NCBI RefSeq assembly: GCF_042453785.1
Contig: NC_091664.1
Location: forward strand, 30,614,501-30,678,500
Direction of reading: 5' to 3'
Origin: Malus domestica
Taxonomy: Eukaryota; Streptophyta; Magnoliopsida; Rosales; Rosaceae
Length of the DNA stretch: 64,000 nucleotides
Shown one piece after another: positions 57,767 to 64,000 of this stretch. The notes beneath the pieces were generated by a model. It saw nothing but the letters and a program-made list of their open reading frames with translations. It was not told where the DNA came from and ran no database searches. How positions within the stretch are numbered: position 1 is the first letter of the stretch; the number at the start of each line of letters is the position of its first letter. A program made the position numbers and the translations under genes.

Positions 57767-58330
57767 TTATTTACCATGCATAATAGTGGTAACAAAATGC
57801 TCATAAGAGTCCGGCAAGAAATTCAACAATATTAAGGCCTTATCTTCATCCTTAATATCCTCATCTAAATTTAACAAGTCGGCAATCAACTTATTAAAAG
57901 CATCAAGGTGTCTAATCATTTTTGTACCTTCTTTGTATTGAAAACGGTAGAGCTTTTTCTTCAAGTGTAGCCGGTTCTCTGCACTCTTCGTCATATACTT
58001 GTCTTCCAATTTTTGCCACAACACACTTGTTACCGTCTCCCGCATCACAAAATACTTCTGAGTTTTTGCAAGGCACAACCGAATTGAAGAGCAAGCCCAC
58101 AAATTTAATTTCTCCCATTCCGGCTTCGACATAGCTTCTGGCTTCTCTCCCAAAGCGGTAAGTAGATCTTGTTGAGCCAACACATCTTCGACCTCACATT
58201 GCCACATCCCGAAGTTGTTTGTGCCATCAAACTTTTCCACTTCGAACTTTGCATTTTGCACCGTAGTTCTTGCAAACCCGGAGCTGCTTCCAAAAGGATT
58301 TTCATCTTGCCCGTCTGACATCTTTGGCAA
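57767..58330 (-). pseudogene. Copia gag (UBN2-type)
   Basis: 187 codons starting MPKMSDGQDE; contains the copia gag signature KFDGTNNFGMWQCEVEDVL and LEDKYMTKSAENRLHLKKKL. Stops early at TAA near 57767, directly before the zinc-knuckle ORF in the same frame. Starts about 40 bp after the 5' LTR. Confidence 0.92.
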
Positions 58331-58370
58331 CTAGACAATACCCAAGAGCAACCAGTGCTCTGATACCAAT

Positions 58371-59004
58371 TGTTGTGCTAGGATAGCACCAAACCCGTTG
58401 GAACCAACTCAAGCTAACCCACAGGAAATTTATCAAATGAAAATGCAAGAACAAAATATTAAAGACACCAAGATTTTAACGAGGTTCCTTAATAGTCAGT
58501 GTAACTGGAGTACGTCATCGAAGCAGTAGGAGCTCACCCATGTAATCCACTATCAACCAAATGGGAGTTTACAAAGTGTTGGCAATCTCACAACCCAAAT
58601 AACCCAATACACCCAATAACTCTCACTCACCAAAGAAACAAATAGAGAGGGAAATATAGTGAATAATTTCCTCTTTATACAAAGCTCAAAGCTAATACAC
58701 AAATACAACTTTGATTGAGTGAGTACCAACAAAGAAAGAAATCACCTTTCTTTCTTCTCTTTCTGCTCTCAATTTTCTGCTCTCTGCAGCTCTCTTTCCT
58801 CTCTCAAAGATGGGCTACTAAAACAGAAAAATGGTGCACTCTTCTACAACATTTTTCTTCTCCGAAACCAAATACTTATGGCTTTGAAAAAGCCACAAAA
58901 CAAGCCACAAAACAAGGAAACATAATCATGTTGTCCTTTTTTTTTTTTTTTTCTTTTGGTTTGTTTATTAGGAAAGGTGATGGCCACTTGGCCACAATTC
59001 AACA
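58371..59004 (-). repeat. 5' LTR of the copia element
   Basis: 634 bp, adjacent to the initiator tRNA-Met primer site. Contains the promoter side of the element on the minus strand. Confidence 0.95.
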
Positions 59005-59105
59005 AAACATTTGTCAATGGTCGCATACGGAAGAAAGAAGACATAAGAATAATCACATATAACCATCTAATCTTCCATAAATATATGAACAAAAAACTCT
59101 TCCGT

Positions 59106-60180
59106 TCAGTAAAATTTAAAGGATCTGCAAAACAGAAACAGCAGTCTCAATTTTGCAAGTGTTACGTTTCGGAACTTGATACTGACATGTTGTCTGGTGG
59201 CTCCAGACTCCAATGGCTTCATGGTCGCGGATGATTCAATTACTTCCTGGCTGGCACTCACACTACTACTATTACTACAACCGTTTGTATCTTTTTTCCA
59301 CTCCTCATTTTTCTCTGTCATCGACGATTCAGCAGCTTCCTGCCTATCAATAGAGCTGCTAGTAAAAGCATTAACATCTTTTTTTAAGCCTAACCACTGC
59401 AAAGTGGATAGAGTCTTTGTTGGCAAGATTGAGATCGTTAACTCGAAAAAACCAAACCTGAATCGTATCCCCTATCTTAAACCCAACCCCCTCATCCCTA
59501 GAAATTGACTTCCAACCCCTGTTTAAGGAATAGGAAAAATTATCGTTGTTGCGAGCTTTCCACTTGGTCAACCCTAAATCATCATGCACCTTTAAGCATG
59601 GATCTATCACTTTCACATATACCAATCCATTGTCGTTCAATCTTTTATCATCTTCGCCGAGAAAGTTCTTATTAATCACTTGATTCACTGGCATCGAGAG
59701 ACGATCGTGACCACTGCTCAAATCAGTCTTGAAAAGTTGCTTCTGGATCACCAATTGCACTTGGTAACCATGCAAGGATGCAATCTTTTCCTTGAATTCA
59801 TTAGGCAACTCCGGTATTGGAGAGGGAATTGATGGAGCGGATGGTTTTGTGCTCGCCACTTTCTTGGCCGGCTTCTGCTTCTTCTTCTTCATCATCGACA
59901 TGCTAGGTTGCTCTTCAAGAACCTCATCACAATCCTTATAGTATTCGTATTCATCTTTCCTTCGGCTGCTGCTTCTGTAATCAAGCTTCCTGTCTTTCTG
60001 ATGATAAGAAACAGAAGCAGGTTTTTCTGAATTTCTTGGCGGCTTTTCTTTCAAATTCAACCAAATCAATCACAACTCTCTTTTGGAGCAAGTCAAGTTC
60101 TTCGTCTCGGTCTCTTGCGACTGCTTTCACCTCCGCCAGAAGTTTGTTGAAAGACTCAACTTTAAGCTTTCACACATCAT
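59106..60180 (-). pseudogene. DUF313-type B3 domain protein, recently damaged
   Basis: From right to left: FNKLLAEVKAVARDRDEELD and LLQKRVVIDLVEFERK (60160-60060), with a TGA where DVW is expected at the start. The frame then changes to the long ORF 60069-59371, with a basic middle (SSRRKDEYEYY, MMKKKKQKPAKK) and the B3-like domain LVIQKQLFKTDLSSGHDRLS, VKVIDPCLKVHDDLGLTKWK, GFKIGDTIQVWFFR, IHFAVVRLKK. An A7 run near 59387 shifts the frame again, after which a serine-rich tail runs to 59106. The upstream start region is missing next to a TRIM-like LTR at 60186. The intact family is plant-specific with B3-like fold; function is mostly unknown. Confidence 0.75.
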
Positions 60181-60185
60181 CCCAT

Positions 60186-60372
60186 TGTTAAATGTCCCAT
60201 ATCGGTGGGTTCAAAGAAACCCAATGGGTTTAAATAAGATTACCCTATTCTAACTAATACCGAGATTTTTTGTGGTAAAATCTTACACCTGACGGATTAG
60301 GCAGGTGGTAAAGTTGGGGACAGTATTGGTGTCATTAGAGTGGAGCGGGCCTGGCGATCTAAAAATCCAACA
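60186..60372 (+). mobile_element. TRIM-like LTR, diverged
   Basis: Starts TGTTAAATGTCCCATATCGG and ends ATCCAACA, with the family blocks GTGGTAAAATCTTACACCTG and GACAGTAT. It is followed by ATGTTATCGGAACTC, a decayed primer site, so it may be a 5' LTR whose other half is gone. Lies at the truncated edge of the B3 pseudogene. Confidence 0.75.
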
Positions 60373-62534
60373 CCCATGTTATCGGAACTCAAAGATCACT
60401 AGTTCTAGTTCTTAGGTGTATGGTTTTTATAAGAAAATAAACAGTCCTTGTTGATCAAGTAAAAGAAGCACGAACTATTTCCTAAAGGGTGGCACTGGTG
60501 GTAGTTTTCCTAAACGTGTGGGAATTTTTCCTTGTCGTACTGTAAGTAGGGGTGAATGTTTTTGAGTCAATTTAATTTTGACTGACACTGCAATACTAAT
60601 TAGTAACTAAGCAAAAACAAGTAAAAGAGAAGGCCAAAAAGCAAGTAATTAACTTGACTGCCAAGTAATAATTAACAAAGCAAATGACGTTTTAACACAG
60701 TGGTAGAAAACAATCATCCTCTATGTAATATGGCTCAAGTCGATTCTCACCAATTCTCTACCCCCTAACAACTAACTATTTAACACACTAACGTTATCAC
60801 TTTATTAAAAAAAAAAATTAACAAATGTGCTCTTGACCCCTAACAACTAACTTTTTAACTCACAACGTTATCTTTCTGCTAGACAATAATAATAATAATA
60901 AACAAATATGCTCTTGATCATCTTTAGTATTTTTAACTGAGTTTTTACCCTAATTTTTTTTTAAATCCTTTTTATACAATGATAAATTTACAGTAAGAGG
61001 TGTGGTGAAATAAATTGGTTATGCACTCTCCATTTATGAAGTTTAATTTTAAGTCCTCTTACTTACAAGTGAATAGGAATACAACTAGACATTTAATTTG
61101 TCCATTTGATCGGTTACCTTACCTGACCTGGGTAGAATTCTCCACAGAATTCGCTTAGTTGGGGAGTATTAATTTCAAGTATGGCATGCATATGCAGGGC
61201 TTTGTTATCCTCCTAATTAACTGACAAATTAGCCTAGCTAGAATAAATCAAATGTAATTGAACATGAATTCAGCATGCAGTTGTAGTAAGTATTTGATGA
61301 TTTGAATGAAGTCCATCCAGAATTTAATACAGACTAGTCATAAAGGGCCTTTGGTTGTGTACCACATAGCTTGATTACATATATGTGTGTGTATGTTATT
61401 AACTTATCTGCGCATTAACTTTCTCAAACAAATGTATGCACAGGTGAGAAGAAAGAAGTAAAGGCTGTTCAAGACTCTCAGAGTCGACTTCGACTTGAAG
61501 AAAAAGAAGAAGAAAAGGCTGTTATTTTGCGGTGGTGCTGCGGGTTCCCATTATAGTGCATTTTGCTGGTCTCTCCATCGACTCAAGTCCCATGTAACTA
61601 GTGTTGGCGAGGGCTACAAAGTAGTGTTTTTTTTTCTTCCGTAAGGGGTGGTGTTGCGGGCATCAAATAAGGTGTCTCTACTTCTTTTATTAATTGTGGA
61701 AAGCTTGATCAACACTCGTCCTGGGACTGCCTAACGATTAAGGGAGTGGAATTGGGACGTACGATTGCCGCATGCAGCGTCTAGGGAAGTCGTCGTCAAG
61801 TCATTCACGGTGGTTGCTTATGGTTAATTAATTTCCTCTGTATTTTCGTTGAGTAGCTTAACCACTAGATAGTACTTTGTCTTTCCATATGCCATGTGAT
61901 TTGTCTTTGAATAAGCTCTGATCTTCAGCGTCCGTGTGTTTAATTTGGGTTCGGTTTGCGCTTAATTGTACTTACTGAGTCACTGGTGGAGGCTTGTTCT
62001 CCTACACATTATATCACAAAAAGAGCACTAAAGATTTAATTAGAGCTCATTTAGTTAAATAAAAACTATTCCGTCGAGAATAAAAATATGCGGAGGAATA
62101 ATTTTCGATGTGGCTAAGTCGCCCACAGTTACGTAGAAAATTCGTCACATATCGTCAACGGTGAAAGAAGAAACTCATAAGCAACTGTTTTTCTTTTTGG
62201 CGTGAAGAAAACGGTGGGGAAAGTTCTACCAGAGCATAAAAACAAAATGAATTCTAAACAAAGTTCGCTATTTCCATGCTTGTTTGTGCAATTCTTAGTT
62301 TGCCTTATTTAGCTAATAATACACAACCCTATCTAACTTTAGCTTCCTTCCTAGCAAAATGAAAACTGTGGCCCGGAATAGCAGAAACAAGAGTGGAAAG
62401 AGCACATCTATAATTACATAATATTAAAAAGAATTTGCTTATATTTATAGCAATTAATTAACTAAACTAGATCAATTACTCAATTAATAATATGGTACTC
62501 AAATATATCATTGGTGATGGTGATGATGATGTCA
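60373..62534. other. Intergenic, no gene seen
   Basis: AT-rich. 60750-60860 contains a short tandem-like repeat ('ccctaacaactaact' twice). The part after 62400 is probably 3' flank of the neprosin gene. No recognisable coding region or element. Confidence 0.55.
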
Positions 62535-63148
62535 TCAAGGGCACTGTGCATTTCTCCCAGGGCCACCATAGTAGAAGTGAGTGCCCCATTCGTTGTTGTA
62601 GGAGCTCTTGATGTTGTAGCAATTGGTGTTTTCAGCCAAAGTTGACACATCCCGGACCGAGCTGAGGCTGTTGTCCGAGTCCACAATCTCTAGGTTTCGA
62701 AAATAGCTTGCTTTCCCAAAACCGTCTTCAGCGAAATGACCCGAACCCATTTGGGTGGCGGTGTGCTCGCCATTGACCCTCGAGTTCACAATCTCGCCGC
62801 CCCATTCCACCATAGTTGCCTTGTCCGCCAAGTGTGTAAATAGCTCTGCTGGCCAGTACCCTACCAGGGTATTGTCTCCAAATCCCATCCACCAATTTCC
62901 TAGCTTTGGATCCTATAATTAAACGTACACATGCATTCATTAACCAAATTGTTCCTCCACCTTAATTAATTTGTATGTTAATATTGGATGATTTGAATTA
63001 CCTTCCATATGAGAATGGTGACATCGTATTGGTTGCTGGCATAGGATGAGACTGGGGAAATGGCAGCTCCAATGGCTATCCTGCTGTTTGTTTGGATAAA
63101 TCCGGAACACAAAAGATTGTAGCACCCAGTCGCTTGATATGAATCTGT
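62535..63148 (-). CDS. Neprosin-domain (DUF239) protein, C-terminal exons
   Basis: Two exons, 63148-63002 and 62912-62535 (GTAATT...TAG), encode the last 174 residues of a neprosin-family protein: TDSYQATGCYNLLCSGFIQT, then IAIGAAISPVSSYASNQYDV, WWMGFGDNTLVGYWPAELF, MVEWGGEIVNSR and MGSGHFAEDGFGKASYFRNL, ending NEWGTHFYYGGPG. The family is secreted; the founding member, from Nepenthes pitcher fluid, is a prolyl endopeptidase, and activity in most relatives is untested. The tryptophan- and glycine-rich core is intact. The upstream exons (signal peptide, activation peptide, first half of the domain) are not visible between 63149 and 64000, so they lie beyond the right edge or are lost. Confidence 0.9.
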
Positions 63149-64000
63149 CTGTATTTTTTATTAAATAAATAAAATAGAAGATTAGACGATATTACTTCTT
63201 CGTATTCTTTGAAGTATACTCAAGTTATCGAATAATTAAACAAATTAATATATGAATATTCATTGACATTGAAGCCTCTTAACAATATTAAAGAATTAAA
63301 TGGAGCCCATATTGCCAAATGATACAAAGAGCAATATCCAAATATCTTTATCTTTATTGTTGACTAACATGCATGCATATAGATTTTCAAAGCTCTAAAC
63401 CCATGCCCTAGAACTAGAATTTGCACAAAAAATGTGTAGTACTTTTTAACTAGACTTGATAAAATTCTACTCTAGCTACCTCTAGAATAGGGTGTTATTG
63501 AATGAAATTGGAAAAATGTGTGTTAGAACCAATTTCTTCATTTCCCAATAATGTCCTAAATGAAGACTTTCACATTACTACCTACTCAACGATTTTTCAA
63601 TATGCCAGAAATACTACTCGGTACACCAAGTGTTATCAAACAATTGGTTGAAATATTATTCTTTTCCAAGTGGCCAACCATCTTTATTATTATAGTTGAT
63701 GTACTGGGTTGGGTTCCCGGCACATTGAAGAATCTCTCCTACTCAACATAGGTGTCACAAAAAAAAAAAGTTGTCATAAAATCTTTTATTTATTCTTTAA
63801 ATAACAAAAACCTACTCAACATAGTTTTCTATGTAGAGAGATCTCTACAATATTATGGTAGAGGAGAGGTGTGGCCGCCCAATCATTTTTATTAAGGGCT
63901 CCTTTGTGAAGAGAGGCACCTCCATATACTTCTCCATGACAAGTGTTTCTAAAATAAATATCGGTTAAAATGATTTATATAAAAACTGCTTCTTCCCAAA
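63149..64000. other. Presumed neprosin intron, no exon seen
   Basis: The acceptor of the exon at 63148 (AATACAG) opens this stretch. It is AT-rich, and short frames such as 63560-63751 show no neprosin sequence. Confidence 0.5.

Larger units (their letters stand above)
53517..59004 (-). mobile_element. Complete Ty1/copia LTR retrotransposon, defective
   Basis: 5488 bp flanked by exact AAACA duplications (53512-53516 and 59005-59009). Two 634-bp LTRs (53517-54150 and 58371-59004), TGTTGTGC to AATTCAACA, differ at only a handful of sites. On the minus strand the primer site TGGTATCAGAGC directly follows the 5' LTR (58369-58358) and the polypurine stretch CAAGGTGGAGAT precedes the 3' LTR. Domain order gag, protease, integrase, reverse transcriptase, RNase H is the copia order. 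The coding region has two stops and one frameshift. Confidence 0.96.

Overview
The window is nuclear DNA from a flowering plant. It is AT-rich, with intron-split genes, GT-AG introns, and dense LTR retrotransposon debris, TRIMs and MITEs. Protein similarities and element types (a Cassandra-like TRIM with a 5S rRNA motif, other TRIMs primed by initiator tRNA-Met) suggest a woody eudicot, most likely Rosaceae of the apple/pear type. That placement is inference; the window does not prove it.

Layout from left to right. (1) 1-2759, minus: 5' part of a TH2/PALE1-like thiamin monophosphate phosphatase (TENA domain plus HAD domain), cut by the left edge. (2) 4.3-14.4 kb, minus: a tandem cluster of secreted cysteine-rich peptide genes. 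Each has a tiny exon 1 that starts the signal peptide and an exon 2 carrying one to six copies of a six-cysteine domain. One member (10550-10988) is intact. The others carry frameshifts, stops, a lost start codon, or inserted elements (a MULE-type MITE, a TRIM solo LTR, a non-coding LTR element). (3) 15710-15781: initiator tRNA-Met gene. (4) 16793-17603: small cupin gene, followed by a complete TRIM (17748-18447). (5) 19746-20829: unprocessed, truncated pseudogene of the exosome subunit CSL4. (6) 21.3-26.6 kb: a head-to-head pair of LRK10L-type receptor kinases; the minus-strand one has three copies of its juxtamembrane segment. A C-terminal fragment of the same family lies at 32.6-33.1 kb. 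(7) 26.6-44 kb: repeat-rich, with a Cassandra-like TRIM, direct duplications, MITEs, a hAT-type element, a second TRIM, a 1.53 kb solo LTR and a damaged small membrane-protein gene (33.5-34.2 kb). (8) 44651-46165: intact intronless AMT1 ammonium transporter. (9) 46-60 kb: MITEs, a solo LTR nested in a MITE, and a complete but defective Ty1/copia element (53517-59004, 5-bp target duplication), with a damaged DUF313-type B3 pseudogene on each side. (10) 62535-63148, minus: 3' exons of a neprosin (DUF239) gene that runs off the right edge.

Likely working genes: TH2, the single-domain cysteine-rich peptide, tRNA-iMet, the cupin, the two LRK10L kinases, AMT1 and the neprosin gene. They do not form a pathway. 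The least ordinary feature is the cysteine-rich peptide cluster, whose multi-domain members look like precursors of several small peptides joined by a conserved linker. All boundaries were read by eye from splice consensus, repeats and reading frame; no database search was run.
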